Assembly: GCA_947493705.1 (NCBI GenBank) | Contig: CANLSH010000012.1 | Coordinates: 34,101 to 98,100 of the forward strand | Reading direction: 5' to 3' | DNA: 64,000 nt | DNA from: an uncultured Arachnia sp. | Lineage (GTDB): Bacteria; Actinomycetota; Actinomycetes; Propionibacteriales; Propionibacteriaceae | Part shown: one piece after another, positions 1 to 10,505 of the stretch | Layout: every line of letters starts with the position of its first letter | Numbering within the stretch: the stretch's first letter is position 1 | Notes under the pieces: generated by a model | What the model saw: the letters and a program-made list of their open reading frames with translations, nothing else | Databases searched by the model: none | What the model was told of the DNA's origin: nothing | Position numbers and translations under genes: made by a program

Positions 1-75
1 CATTACTACGACTCCAATGTCATCGCCTTCGCCTCCGCTTCGTAGCTGGAGCGAGGAAGGACGTGGACACCGCGC

Positions 76-687
76 ATGAGCCAGGACCAGAAGCGGCCAG
101 CACCCCGAAGGGCGGTTGACCATGAGGTCGACCAACTGTTGGCCGACCTGCTCTCCGACGTGCGCACCAACAGTGGCCGGGGCAGTGAGCAGGCATTTGC
201 CGAACTGTATGACATGACCAGTGCCCGCCTTCACGGCCTCGTGCTGAGCGTTGTCCGCGCACCTGACCTCGCCGCCGAGATCACCCAGGAGGTGTATGTC
301 GAGGTGTGGCGACAGGCGCCACGGTGGTCACCCCAGAAGGGCAGCGTCCGGGCGTGGATGCACACCATCGCTCACCGCCGGGCCGTGGACCGTGTCCGAT
401 CAGTCCAGAAGGAGTCCGACAGGGAGGCACGCTGGGCAGGGACGGCACGTGACAGCGAGCCGGATCACACGTGGGAGGGCGTGGAGGCAACCCTCGAAGT
501 CGAGGGTGTCAGATCCGCCCTCGACAAAATATCCGAAGTTCAGAAGGAAGCAGTTTCGCTGGCATACTACGGGGGCTACAGTCATCGGGAAGTGGCCGAG
601 ATGTTGGGCCTGCCCCTGGGCACGGTGAAGACCCGAATCCGGGACGGATTACTTGGCTTACGAAGTGTGATGGGAGTGCGAACATGA
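76..687 (+). CDS. sigK: ECF RNA polymerase sigma factor SigK
   Basis: 203-aa sigma-70 family protein of the ECF (SigK) type that directs RNA polymerase to a small regulon. Region 2 spans about residues 38-108 (AFAELYD, then the PDLAAEITQEVYVEVW segment) and region 4 spans about 140-197, with a recognition helix-turn-helix at roughly 170-194 (REVAEMLGLPLGTVKTR). The start is preceded by a GAGGAAGGA purine tract, though somewhat distant. The stop overlaps the next gene (an anti-sigma factor) by ATGA, the usual sigK-rskA coupling. The autoregulatory promoter, if present, would lie at or beyond the left window edge. The ECF assignment is firm. The SigK name rests on the RskA-type partner. Confidence 0.93.
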   Translation: MSQDQKRPAPRRAVDHEVDQLLADLLSDVRTNSGRGSEQAFAELYDMTSARLHGLVLSVVRAPDLAAEITQEVYVEVWRQAPRWSPQKGSVRAWMHTIAHRRAVDRVRSVQKESDREARWAGTARDSEPDHTWEGVEATLEVEGVRSALDKISEVQKEAVSLAYYGGYSHREVAEMLGLPLGTVKTRIRDGLLGLRSVMGVRT

Positions 688-1457
688 ATGACCTTCATTC
701 ATTGATCGGCCCCTATATCACCGACTCCATGGAGAGCGACGAGCGCCACGCCTTTGAACTGCATCTCGAAGGCTGTGAGGACTGCCGGGCCGAAGTTCTC
801 GATCTGCAGGAAACGATGGCGGAGATGTCCGCCCTCCACGAAACAGCTCCGCCACCAGAGCTTCGCTCCTCCATCCTGAGCGCGATAAAAACCACACCCA
901 TGCTGGCTGCTGATGACTCTGCACGCTCAGACGTAATGGCGATCGATGAGGCTCCAGCCCAGAACGAGGAACCGTCCAATGTCGTTGCACCAGACTTCCA
1001 ACGGGCACGTCGCCCCGTTGCGACGTGGTTGGCAGCAGCAGCCGCCGTCCTGGCCGTTGCGCTCGGCGGGGTGACCGTGTGGCAGCAGACAGAGCTTCGC
1101 TCCGTGCAGGCGGCGGATGCCCAACGCCTTGAACTCCTTGCAGCTGCTGACCTGCAGGTCAGCAGCACCAGTCTCGAAGGCGCAGACCTCACCTACCTTG
1201 TTTCCCCCTCGCGGGGGGAAGCCATCATTGCCAGTACAGATTTCCCGACGCCAGACTCCGAGCGCTCGTGGCAGGTCTGGGTGGTGACGGACGATGTGCC
1301 ACGCTCCAGCGCCATCATTTCCGAGGGCGGAACGCTTCAAGTCTTGGTCGAGGACATCACAGGTGGGGACCTGATGGCCATCACAAATGAACCCCGGGGC
1401 GGCTCACCGGAACCCACGGGTGAAATTCAGGCAGCCGTCGAACTCCCAGGTGCGTGA
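684..1457 (+). CDS. rskA: Anti-sigma-K factor RskA
   Basis: 257-aa membrane anti-sigma factor. The N-terminal cytoplasmic zinc-associated anti-sigma domain carries the HxxxCxxC motif (H27, C31, C34). One transmembrane helix lies at about residues 112-133 and is followed by an extracytoplasmic RskA C-terminal domain (SWQVWVVTDD region). Known family members sequester SigK and release it after regulated intramembrane proteolysis. The ATG at 684 was chosen because it overlaps the sigK stop by four bases and the protein then starts exactly at the domain. An upstream in-frame extension would lie inside sigK and is not credible. A perfect 24-bp palindrome lies inside the gene. Confidence 0.92.
   Translation: MNDLHSLIGPYITDSMESDERHAFELHLEGCEDCRAEVLDLQETMAEMSALHETAPPPELRSSILSAIKTTPMLAADDSARSDVMAIDEAPAQNEEPSNVVAPDFQRARRPVATWLAAAAAVLAVALGGVTVWQQTELRSVQAADAQRLELLAAADLQVSSTSLEGADLTYLVSPSRGEAIIASTDFPTPDSERSWQVWVVTDDVPRSSAIISEGGTLQVLVEDITGGDLMAITNEPRGGSPEPTGEIQAAVELPGA
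1143..1166. repeat. Perfect 24-bp palindrome inside rskA
   Basis: Two 12-base arms (GCTGCTGACCTG and its exact complement) abut without a spacer. About 35 bases downstream, at 1202-1220, a second hairpin can form (TTCCCCC/GGGGGAA). Both lie in the extracytoplasmic coding part of rskA. Seen directly. Function unknown. Confidence 0.8.
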
Positions 1458-1551
1458 GCCGCCTGCTTGCGCAGACACTTGAGTGGGTGCTGGGCCCTGG
1501 CCCCGCCAAGCCGATAGGTTTGATACAGACGAAAGGGACCTACACATCCTC

Positions 1552-2076
1552 ATGAGCATTGTGAAATCGACGACGCTGACCACTCTCACCATCGTGGCGC
1601 TCCTGGGCGTCACTGCATGCAGCGACCCGGGAGCCAATGTGCCGGAACCCGGTCAGGGCACAGGCGGCGTGAATGCCAGTCAGCCGGTCAGCGAGCGCAG
1701 CACCGGCGCGGTGGAGACGACGGCGCCTGCAGGCGGCGCGGCCGCCCGCATTGGTGATGTGCAGACAACCGTTGAAAACGTTGCGTGCACCGTGCACAAC
1801 GGACAGTGGACCATGAGTGGTGGCGACGATGAAGGGGCGAAGGTGGCGGTGACTGCCACTGAGGATCGAGCCACCGTGCAGTCCGCCAGTGTCGTTCTCA
1901 GTGACGGCACCCTGGCGAGCATGTCCGGGGACAGCGGCAGCGCCACTATCTCATGGGAGGGTGAGACCTTCACTCTCACGGGTTCGGGTCAAGTGTTGAA
2001 CCTGAACAGCCCGGCGGAGAGCGACGAGGGCGCCGACGAGCAGGAATTCGTCATCACGGCGAGCTGCGACAACTGA
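1552..2076 (+). CDS. LpqH-like (19-kDa antigen family) lipoprotein
   Basis: 174-aa secreted lipoprotein. It has a signal peptide with a lipobox (L-L-G-V-T-A-C, Cys at about residue 23), then a Ser/Pro/Thr-rich linker and a compact beta-rich domain. That domain has the pattern of the mycobacterial 19-kDa antigen LpqH: an early Cys in a VACTVHNGQW-like strand, and a C-terminal strand series LTGSG...LN..., then F-V-I-T-A-S-C near the end. The two conserved cysteines would form the family disulfide. The start at 1552 is the first ATG giving a normal signal peptide. The gene follows rskA by about 95 bases and could belong to the SigK regulon, as SigK-controlled exported antigens do in mycobacteria (inference). 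Confidence 0.72.
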   Translation: MSIVKSTTLTTLTIVALLGVTACSDPGANVPEPGQGTGGVNASQPVSERSTGAVETTAPAGGAAARIGDVQTTVENVACTVHNGQWTMSGGDDEGAKVAVTATEDRATVQSASVVLSDGTLASMSGDSGSATISWEGETFTLTGSGQVLNLNSPAESDEGADEQEFVITASCDN

Positions 2077-2083
2077 TCCCCGA

Positions 2084-2854
2084 TCAGCCGAAGAGGTCGT
2101 CGTCGATGCTCATGGTGTCATAGGCGGGCTTCGGGAGAGCATGTTCGTGTTCGACGGCGGGGACGTCAGAGTGACCGCCGCAACCGTGCTCCAGACTCAC
2201 CACCTGACCGTCCGACGGTGAGAATCTGTTGGTGCAGGCTCCGAACATGGTGCCTAGCGATCCACGCAGAGCCACGAAGTAGCCACACGAATGGCATGGC
2301 CCGGGCGCCTGCCGGGAGAGTTCATTGTCCGGCCCCTGGGGGCCCTCCAACCACCGCACTGCCGCATCGTCGCGTCCCCAGTGGGAGAGCACCCTCTCCC
2401 GCCCCAGCCCAAGCTCCCAGACCGTCGAGCGCAGTTGGGCCCAATCGGCGGGGTCAGCATCCACCGGCAGATCCCCGGTGGAGAAGCCCGGCTCAAGGCG
2501 GGGGTCATCGTCGGCCGTGGGCATGAGCGTCCCGGCCACGATGTCGCCCGCATCGATGCGGTCCTCCCACGGCACCCACGGTGGCGCCAGAAGCGCCCCC
2601 ACCATGGGCAGGAGCACCACCTCATTCACGGTGCACACCTTTGCCCTGGAGGCGCGGACGATGGTCACGGCCCATCGCCATTCGACGTAGCCGGGCAGAT
2701 GACACGCAAAGGAGTGCGTCACGACGCGTTCGCCCTCTTCTGCGTTGACGCCCAAGTGTTGCCCCACTGCGTCGGTCCAGGATTGTTCTTCGGCCGCGGC
2801 CCGGGCCACATCCACCGCCGCCGCAGCGGCAGCATCCAGTTTCGGTGCAACCAT
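2084..2854 (-). CDS. DUF3027 family protein
   Basis: 256-aa conserved actinobacterial protein. It opens with an Ala-rich helical segment (KLDAAAAAAVDVARAAAEE) and has a central W-rich region (VEWRWAVTIVRA, then PPWVPWEDR). A CxxC knuckle (PGPCHSCGY) and a later Cys pair in the C-terminal half suggest metal binding. No enzymatic function is established for the family. Its start codon overlaps the stop of the upstream cold-shock gene (TAATG), so the two are translationally coupled. This pairing recurs in Actinobacteria and suggests a nucleic-acid-related role, which is inference. Confidence 0.85.
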   Translation of the reverse strand: MVAPKLDAAAAAAVDVARAAAEEQSWTDAVGQHLGVNAEEGERVVTHSFACHLPGYVEWRWAVTIVRASRAKVCTVNEVVLLPMVGALLAPPWVPWEDRIDAGDIVAGTLMPTADDDPRLEPGFSTGDLPVDADPADWAQLRSTVWELGLGRERVLSHWGRDDAAVRWLEGPQGPDNELSRQAPGPCHSCGYFVALRGSLGTMFGACTNRFSPSDGQVVSLEHGCGGHSDVPAVEHEHALPKPAYDTMSIDDDLFG

Positions 2855-3237
2855 TACATCTCCAGTTCGTCAGCGACGCGACGCAGCAGGAGCGCCACGT
2901 TGGTTGCAGTTTTCTCATCGGGATGGCGATTGCGGCGGTACCCATTGCCGATGCCGTCGAGCAGGTTGATCAGGTCCTCCACGATGGGAGCCATCTGCTC
3001 GGGCTTTTTGCGCAGGTTCTTCGACAGCGACGCAGGCGCCTCCAGTACCTCCAGGGACAGGGCCTGTTCACCCCGACGCCCATCCATCACCCCGAACTCG
3101 ACCCGCTGACCGGTTTTGAGCGCAGTTACCCCGGCGGGCAGCACGGAAGAGCGCACGAAGACATCACCGCCATCGTCTTTGGTGATGAACCCAAAGCCCT
3201 TGTCAGCGTCATAAAAGCGCACTTTTCCGGTGGGCAC
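2854..3237 (-). CDS. Cold-shock-domain protein with C-terminal extension
   Basis: 127-aa protein. Residues 1-65 are a cold-shock OB fold with both RNA-binding motifs (KGFGFI and DVFV). Residues 70-127 form a basic/helical tail not present in 67-aa CspA proteins. Such proteins bind single-stranded RNA or DNA. The GTG at 3237 (reading VPTGKVRFYD) is chosen because GAGG lies 6 bases upstream. Another GTG four codons earlier (3249) has no better ribosome site. The gene overlaps DUF3027 by one base and is the first gene of a two-gene operon. Confidence 0.9.
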   Translation of the reverse strand: MPTGKVRFYDADKGFGFITKDDGGDVFVRSSVLPAGVTALKTGQRVEFGVMDGRRGEQALSLEVLEAPASLSKNLRKKPEQMAPIVEDLINLLDGIGNGYRRNRHPDEKTATNVALLLRRVADELEM

Positions 3238-3324
3238 GGCGGACCTCACTATCGATGATTAAGAACTGGAAAGACCAGTCTATAGCTACGAGTTCTTCAC
3301 CACCATGAGGCACCTCGTGAGGGC

Positions 3325-4095
3325 TCAGGCGGGCTGGTGGGACGCCACGTGTCGAAAGTACTCCGCATACTGAAGCTTCGAAGCTGCGGCCTCGTCGATG
3401 ATGACGAATGCGCGGCGGTGGAACTGCAGGAGGGACGCCGGGCACATGGCCGTGACGGGGCCCTCGATCATGGCGGCCACGACATCTGCCTTCTTCTCAC
3501 CTGAGGCAACCATGACCAAGTTCCGAGCATCCATGATGGTGCCCAACCCCTGGCTGACGCAGTGCGTGGGCACGGTTTCGTCATCGTCGAAGAACCGGGC
3601 GTTGTCATCGCGGGTCTGCTGCGTGAGCGTCTTGACGCGTGTGCGCGAGGAGAACGATGAGGTGGGCTCGTTGAAACCGATGTGGCCGTTGCTGCCGATG
3701 CCCAGGATCTGGACATCGACGCCACCGGCTTCGACAATGGCGTCCTCAAATTCATTGGCTGCAGCTTCAAGGTCTGCGGCGAACCCGTTGGGCACCCTGA
3801 CGCGCTCCGGTGTCATACCCAGAGGTTTGACCACCGTGCGATCAATGGTTTGCCGATAGCTCAGCGGATGCTGAGGATCCAAACCCACGTATTCGTCCAG
3901 AGCGAACCCGAGCGCGTGGGAGAAATCGACATCTCCAGCGGCTGAGCGACGCTGGAGTTCCGCATAGAGGTTGAGCGGTGAGGTTCCGGTGGCCAGGCCC
4001 AGGACTGGGGTGTGCTTTCCCGCGATCTGAGTGATCACACGATCGGCGGCAACCGCGCCCACCTGTTCCTCATCCGGGCAGATGACAACTTCCAT
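3325..4095 (-). CDS. nagB: Glucosamine-6-phosphate deaminase NagB
   Basis: 256-aa enzyme converting glucosamine-6-phosphate to fructose-6-phosphate and ammonia, the last step of amino-sugar catabolism. Family signatures are the phosphate loop (GLATGTSP), the catalytic FALDEYVGL strand and the GIGSNGHIGFNEP motif carrying active-site residues. Length is close to the usual 260 aa. The ATG at 4095 is preferred because AGGAG lies six bases upstream. A GTG one codon earlier would put the site too close. It appears monocistronic here, with no nagA beside it. No DasR-type palindrome was recognised upstream. Confidence 0.96.
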   Translation of the reverse strand: MEVVICPDEEQVGAVAADRVITQIAGKHTPVLGLATGTSPLNLYAELQRRSAAGDVDFSHALGFALDEYVGLDPQHPLSYRQTIDRTVVKPLGMTPERVRVPNGFAADLEAAANEFEDAIVEAGGVDVQILGIGSNGHIGFNEPTSSFSSRTRVKTLTQQTRDDNARFFDDDETVPTHCVSQGLGTIMDARNLVMVASGEKKADVVAAMIEGPVTAMCPASLLQFHRRAFVIIDEAAASKLQYAEYFRHVASHQPA

Positions 4096-4287
4096 CACAA
4101 ACTCCTCGTATCGCGTGGGCCCCTGCGGGGTGAAGGCAGGCTGCCCGATTCATTAGCCCGAACCTACCGTGAACCGACCGTCCCTCGCCGTCTCGCTCGC
4201 TGGTTCACATCAAGTGATCACAGTCTCTGAGCAGTACCTGTTCACCTGCGACATCCCAGAGGAAGCCGACGATTGTGACCTGCCCAT

Positions 4288-4299
4288 TAGGATCAGTTC
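4288..4299 (+). promoter_or_regulatory. -10 element of a leaderless transcript
   Basis: TAGGAT (4288-4293) ends six bases before the ATG at 4300, and no Shine-Dalgarno is present. This spacing recurs before several other genes in the window. Confidence 0.5.
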
Positions 4300-5061
4300 A
4301 TGGCTTCGTGGACCGACGGTGCAGCGTACGCTCCCATCGAACGACCCTACGGCTTCGCCTCGCCCGAGGTGGACCCGTTGGCCGACGCCACCACCGCGGC
4401 CGCCGTCACTCCTGGAGCGCTGCCGCCCCCGCAGGATTTCAGCCAGAACATCCCCGCAATTCCACTGCAACACGTCGCAACCGAGCCGCTCAGCCGCCGC
4501 AACCCTTCCCAACCGTTTCAGGTGAGCGGTGGACTCATGACCCTTGCCTCGTCCATGGGGAAGCACACTGTGCGGGATCCTCGGACACCTTTCCACACCC
4601 AGCACCAGGCGAGCGGTTTCCCCGACACGGACAGACTGCCCCCTCCCACCGGTGAACCTCTCGCGCTCGATGTGCATGGACCACCCATGGGCCCCACCAC
4701 AGAGCTGGACACTCTCATGTCATCCGGCATGGCCCGCCGCACCAGCTCATCGAAGGAGTCGCCCCAGGAGATGTCGACGCAAAGAACACTCGTGTTCCTT
4801 GCAGTGGCCTGTTGCGTTCTCGGTTTCACGATCGGTGCCGCCGCCCCCTACATGCTCATTGCTGCCGGCGCCCTGTCACTGCGTGCATCAACACTCACCG
4901 GAAGAGCTGGTATCTGGGCGATCGGGTCAGCTTTCGCGATCATCCTCGCTGGCTTCATTCTGATACCCGGCCTTGAGGTGCTCCTGGGACGCCTCGCCTC
5001 CCTGTCCTTCGGTATCTGGTTCGTCTCCGCTGCTCTCGGCCGTTCGCGGAAAGGTTCTTAG
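4300..5061 (+). CDS. Hypothetical membrane protein with long polar N-terminus
   Basis: 253-aa protein of unknown function. Residues 1-160 are hydrophilic and rich in Pro, Ser and Thr with no recognisable domain. Residues 165-185, 187-200, 207-226 and 228-247 are hydrophobic and make three or four membrane helices. The ATG at 4300 is the first plausible start and has a TAGGAT hexamer six bases upstream, so translation is probably leaderless. Its stop overlaps the stop of the convergent Nudix gene by three bases. I recognise no family. Confidence 0.7.
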   Translation: MASWTDGAAYAPIERPYGFASPEVDPLADATTAAAVTPGALPPPQDFSQNIPAIPLQHVATEPLSRRNPSQPFQVSGGLMTLASSMGKHTVRDPRTPFHTQHQASGFPDTDRLPPPTGEPLALDVHGPPMGPTTELDTLMSSGMARRTSSSKESPQEMSTQRTLVFLAVACCVLGFTIGAAAPYMLIAAGALSLRASTLTGRAGIWAIGSAFAIILAGFILIPGLEVLLGRLASLSFGIWFVSAALGRSRKGS

Positions 5062-5552
5062 GGAACGACGGGCACCGTTGACTCGTCCACCTCTCCCAGA
5101 TCAAGGACTTTCTGACCCGTCAGGTCTGCCATGTCAGCCAGCTCGGCTGGCCAGACAAGTTGCGGCAGCTGATCGAGCGGCCACCATCCGTAACCCTTCA
5201 ACCTCTCCTTCTCGCCAGGAGTGAGACCGGCCGGTTCTGGTTTGAAGCGCCCCACCTCAACGCGGAAGAACCACTCCCTCTGCACCCTCACACGGTCCGA
5301 GTAACCATGCGTCACGGTCCTGACAGCCACCGGCCCCATCAGGGCGTCCTCCTCGATCAGCAATCCCGTCTCCTCGCGCAGCTCGCGTTGTGCCGCAGCT
5401 CTCGCAGATTCTCCCTGATCAATCCCACCACCGGGCGTCACCCACCACTGTGACCCCGGCAGTCCCGGATCCGAATCGGCCAGGAGCAGAACGTCGGTGC
5501 CGCTGATACAGATGACACGCGCCGCGGTGCGCCACCCCCACGGACGTTTCAC
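5058..5552 (-). CDS. Nudix hydrolase
   Basis: 164-aa Nudix-fold hydrolase of a nucleoside-diphosphate-linked substrate. The Nudix box is complete: GGIDQGES followed by AAAQRELREETGLL, matching Gx5Ex7REUxEExGU, at about residues 42-64. The start is GTG and overlaps the cutC stop (GTGA), so the two genes are co-translated. The substrate cannot be told from sequence. Similar short actinobacterial proteins act on oxidised nucleotides or on ADP-ribose derivatives. Confidence 0.9.
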   Translation of the reverse strand: MKRPWGWRTAARVICISGTDVLLLADSDPGLPGSQWWVTPGGGIDQGESARAAAQRELREETGLLIEEDALMGPVAVRTVTHGYSDRVRVQREWFFRVEVGRFKPEPAGLTPGEKERLKGYGWWPLDQLPQLVWPAELADMADLTGQKVLDLGEVDESTVPVVP

Positions 5553-6259
5553 GCGGTGCGATTCCGCTCGTGGGCAATGGTGTCATCCACGAGCGTGCGC
5601 CATGTGCGGACCAGCCCGACGTCCACATACGCCTTCCACGATCCGCCGGGCCGGGCCGGCGATCCAATGTGGAATGCGCGCACCCCGGCACCAACCAGCC
5701 ACGGCACGTGTTCGGCTTTCAACCCTCCCCCCGCCATGATCAATCGAGCGGCGGCTGCCTGTGACCTTGCCCGGTTGATCACATCATCCAACCCGTGCTC
5801 CACCCCGCGCACGGAGCCGGCTGTGAGGACCTGGTCAACGCGGGGCAGTGTCAACAGCCTCCGCCATGCCACATCCTGATCCAGACAGCTGTCAATGGCG
5901 CGATGGAAAGTCCAGGGCCATTCACCTTCGCCCACAAGTTCCGTCATCACTTCGACGTCCACGCCTGCATGACCATCGAGGAAGCCGAGGACCATTCCGT
6001 CGGCCCCGGCGTCGAGATAGCTGCTGATGAGGCCCTTGAGACGCACGGCCTCACCGCCATCAGTTCCGAATCCCGGCCGCAGCCGCACCATGGGACGAAT
6101 CTGGATGGATGTTGCCCGACGTACCTTGTCCACGAGTGCAGGCTCCGGCGACAGACCGCCGTCGTCCATTGAACCCACCAATTCGATGCGATCCGCCCCG
6201 CCCTCCTCCGCCCGCTCGGCGTCGGCGGCGTGCAGCGCAATGACCTCCAACATGTTCAT
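5549..6259 (-). CDS. cutC: CutC family protein
   Basis: 236-aa TIM-barrel protein of the CutC family, historically linked to copper homeostasis, though its reaction is not settled. Family motifs are EVIALHAADAERAEEGGADRIELV at the N-terminus, IRPMVRLRPG, GFLDG and TFHRAID. The ATG at 6259 has AGG eight bases upstream and gives the canonical MNMLEV opening. Longer in-frame extensions upstream are out-of-family. It is the first gene of an operon with the Nudix hydrolase. Confidence 0.93.
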   Translation of the reverse strand: MNMLEVIALHAADAERAEEGGADRIELVGSMDDGGLSPEPALVDKVRRATSIQIRPMVRLRPGFGTDGGEAVRLKGLISSYLDAGADGMVLGFLDGHAGVDVEVMTELVGEGEWPWTFHRAIDSCLDQDVAWRRLLTLPRVDQVLTAGSVRGVEHGLDDVINRARSQAAAARLIMAGGGLKAEHVPWLVGAGVRAFHIGSPARPGGSWKAYVDVGLVRTWRTLVDDTIAHERNRTA

Positions 6260-6373
6260 GTGCCCATCCTGCCAACCACAACCCTTCCCCGGGACGGGCC
6301 ACGCCACCGAGGGGGACATCATTTCCACAGAACTGCCAAGAAGATCCTTCGGCGCCGCGCCAGTTGTACAGCA

Positions 6374-6403
6374 CAGGGCGGCCCGGAGAACCGGACCGCC
6401 CTG
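6374..6403 (-). terminator. groEL transcription terminator hairpin
   Basis: 13-bp stem with one G-T pair and an AGAA loop (CAGGGCGGCCCGG / CCGGACCGCCCTG), 26 bases beyond the groEL stop. No U-tract follows, as is usual in high-GC actinobacteria. Confidence 0.75.
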
Positions 6404-6428
6404 CTGGTGTTGCTGGGTACTGCTGGAC

Positions 6429-8788
<2,360 letters not shown>

Positions 8789-9157
8789 CGAGCAGAGGCT
8801 TGGCTTCCAATGCCGCCGCAACATCAATCAACATGTTCAACCGCTGGTAGTAGCGCGTGGCCGAGATGCCGAAGCGCTCCATGATCGCCTGCTCCCGAGG
8901 CACCGTCGAGGTGAACCAGTTCTCCTCAAAGTCCAGAATGGCGAAGTCCTCGTCGGACAGGACAGAACGCTGTGACGACGCGACGTGATTCGTGGAACGA
9001 ACTTCGGACATGGCGCTCATCATAGTCGCCAGAATCACATCCATGTCATTCCCCGCAGTGAATCGACCCTGATGAGAGCTTGTCCCCGACCCCCCGGACA
9101 GGGTTGACTGGCGGTCATGCCCATCACAGCAGCTGCCTTCACCCCCGGCGCCGCCCC

Positions 9158-10336
9158 GTGCTGAGAATATTTGGGACGAGGCAGTCCTACGCCTGGGGCA
9201 CCCGGGAGTCGATTCCGGCGATCCTGAACCAGCCGTCCGACGATGAACCGTTCGCGGAGTACTGGCTGGGAACACATCCGGCAGGTGATGCCCATCTCGA
9301 GGACGGGACTCGGTTGTCACAAGTGCTCACCACGCAACCGGATCTTCTGGGTGAGGCCACAGTGCAGGCATTCGACGGGCAGTTGCCCTTCCTCATGAAA
9401 CTGCTTTCCGCCGGCTCCCCTCTCAGCCTGCAGGCCCACCCTTCCCGCTCCCAGGCGCAACAGGGCTATGCACGCGAATCCCTCAAAGGCATCGCCCTGT
9501 CCTCCCCGGAGAGATCTTTCAAGGACGACTGGCCGAAACCCGAAGCCATCATTGCGCTGGAACCTTTCGAGGGTTTGGTGGGCTTTCGGGACCCCATTCA
9601 CACGGCCGAGCTGTTCGAGGCCCTCGGGCTCGGGGAAGAGTTGGCCTCAGTCATCGGCCCACTACGGGACCGCAAAACCACCCCGGCACTCCAAGAGGTT
9701 TTCCTCGATGTCCTTTCGCTCGGGGAACGACGACATCTGGTGGATGAACTCCTCGGGGCCGCCGTGAAGCACCTTGATGCGCGGGGCGAGGTGGGCCTGT
9801 TCGCCCGCACCGCCGTCGAGCTCGACGAACACTTCCCCGGTGACCCCAGCATCCTCGCCGCCCTGCTCCTCAACCGCTTCACACTGCAGACGGGCGAGGC
9901 CCTGACGCTCGGAGCTGGCGTCATGCACGCATATCTTCGCGGCACCGGCGTCGAGGTGATGGCCAACTCTGACAACGTGCTGCGCGGGGGCCTGACGAAG
10001 AAACACATCGACGTCGACGCGCTGTTGTCCGTGGTGCACTTCGAGCCCACCAATGTCCATACGTTGCTCGCTGAGGGAGCGGATGGGATCTACTGCTATC
10101 CCACCACTGTCGAGGAGTTCGAGGTGTGGCTGGTTCAGCCGGTGGGCCCCGACGCAGTCGATCTCCCACGCAGCGATTCCGGACGGATCTGTTTCGTCAC
10201 CTCAGGCTCCTTCACCCTGCGGGGAGACGACGCCACGCTCGAATTGGAATGCGGCCAGTCCGTCTTTGTGGGGGCCGATGAACACGTGCACGTTGCTGGC
10301 CACGGGAAAATGTTCGTGGCTGCATCAGGCGCCTAG
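9158..10336 (+). CDS. manA: Mannose-6-phosphate isomerase, class I
   Basis: 392-aa zinc enzyme interconverting mannose-6-P and fructose-6-P, supplying mannose donors for cell-envelope glycans. Zinc ligands are visible in LQAHPS (Gln and His), KPEAI (Glu) and VMHAYLRGTGVEVMANSDN (His). Two cupin domains are present, the C-terminal one ending near ADEHVHVAGHG. The GTG at 9158 gives the usual family opening (LRIFGTRQSYAWG). The 5' region shows no clear ribosome site. Confidence 0.94.
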   Translation: MLRIFGTRQSYAWGTRESIPAILNQPSDDEPFAEYWLGTHPAGDAHLEDGTRLSQVLTTQPDLLGEATVQAFDGQLPFLMKLLSAGSPLSLQAHPSRSQAQQGYARESLKGIALSSPERSFKDDWPKPEAIIALEPFEGLVGFRDPIHTAELFEALGLGEELASVIGPLRDRKTTPALQEVFLDVLSLGERRHLVDELLGAAVKHLDARGEVGLFARTAVELDEHFPGDPSILAALLLNRFTLQTGEALTLGAGVMHAYLRGTGVEVMANSDNVLRGGLTKKHIDVDALLSVVHFEPTNVHTLLAEGADGIYCYPTTVEEFEVWLVQPVGPDAVDLPRSDSGRICFVTSGSFTLRGDDATLELECGQSVFVGADEHVHVAGHGKMFVAASGA

Positions 10337-10399
10337 CCACAAGCTGGCCGCGAGCCACATTGCCCTTTCGTGTCAGTATTCGGCACAATGGGGCCCACT

Positions 10400-10475
10400 G
10401 CCTCCGTAGCTCAGCGGCCAGAGCACTCGCCTTGTAAGCGAGCGGTCAAGGGTTCGACTCCCTTCGGGGGCTCCA
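10400..10475 (+). tRNA. tRNA-Thr (anticodon UGU)
   Basis: 76-nt cloverleaf with CCA encoded. The acceptor stem GCCTCCG pairs with CGGGGGC (one T-G pair). The D arm is GCTC...GAGC. The anticodon stem CTCGC/GCGAG encloses the loop CTTGTAA, with TGT at 10433-10435. The T arm contains GGTTCGACTCC. Reads ACA threonine codons. Confidence 0.97.
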
Positions 10476-10505
10476 TACATCACCTGCGCGTCACGCGTTC
10501 GCGGA

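Noticed and set aside
2291..3109. Plus-strand 272-aa reading frame opposite DUF3027 and the cold-shock gene
   Set aside because: Composition is that of an antisense frame, and both minus-strand genes are conserved families.
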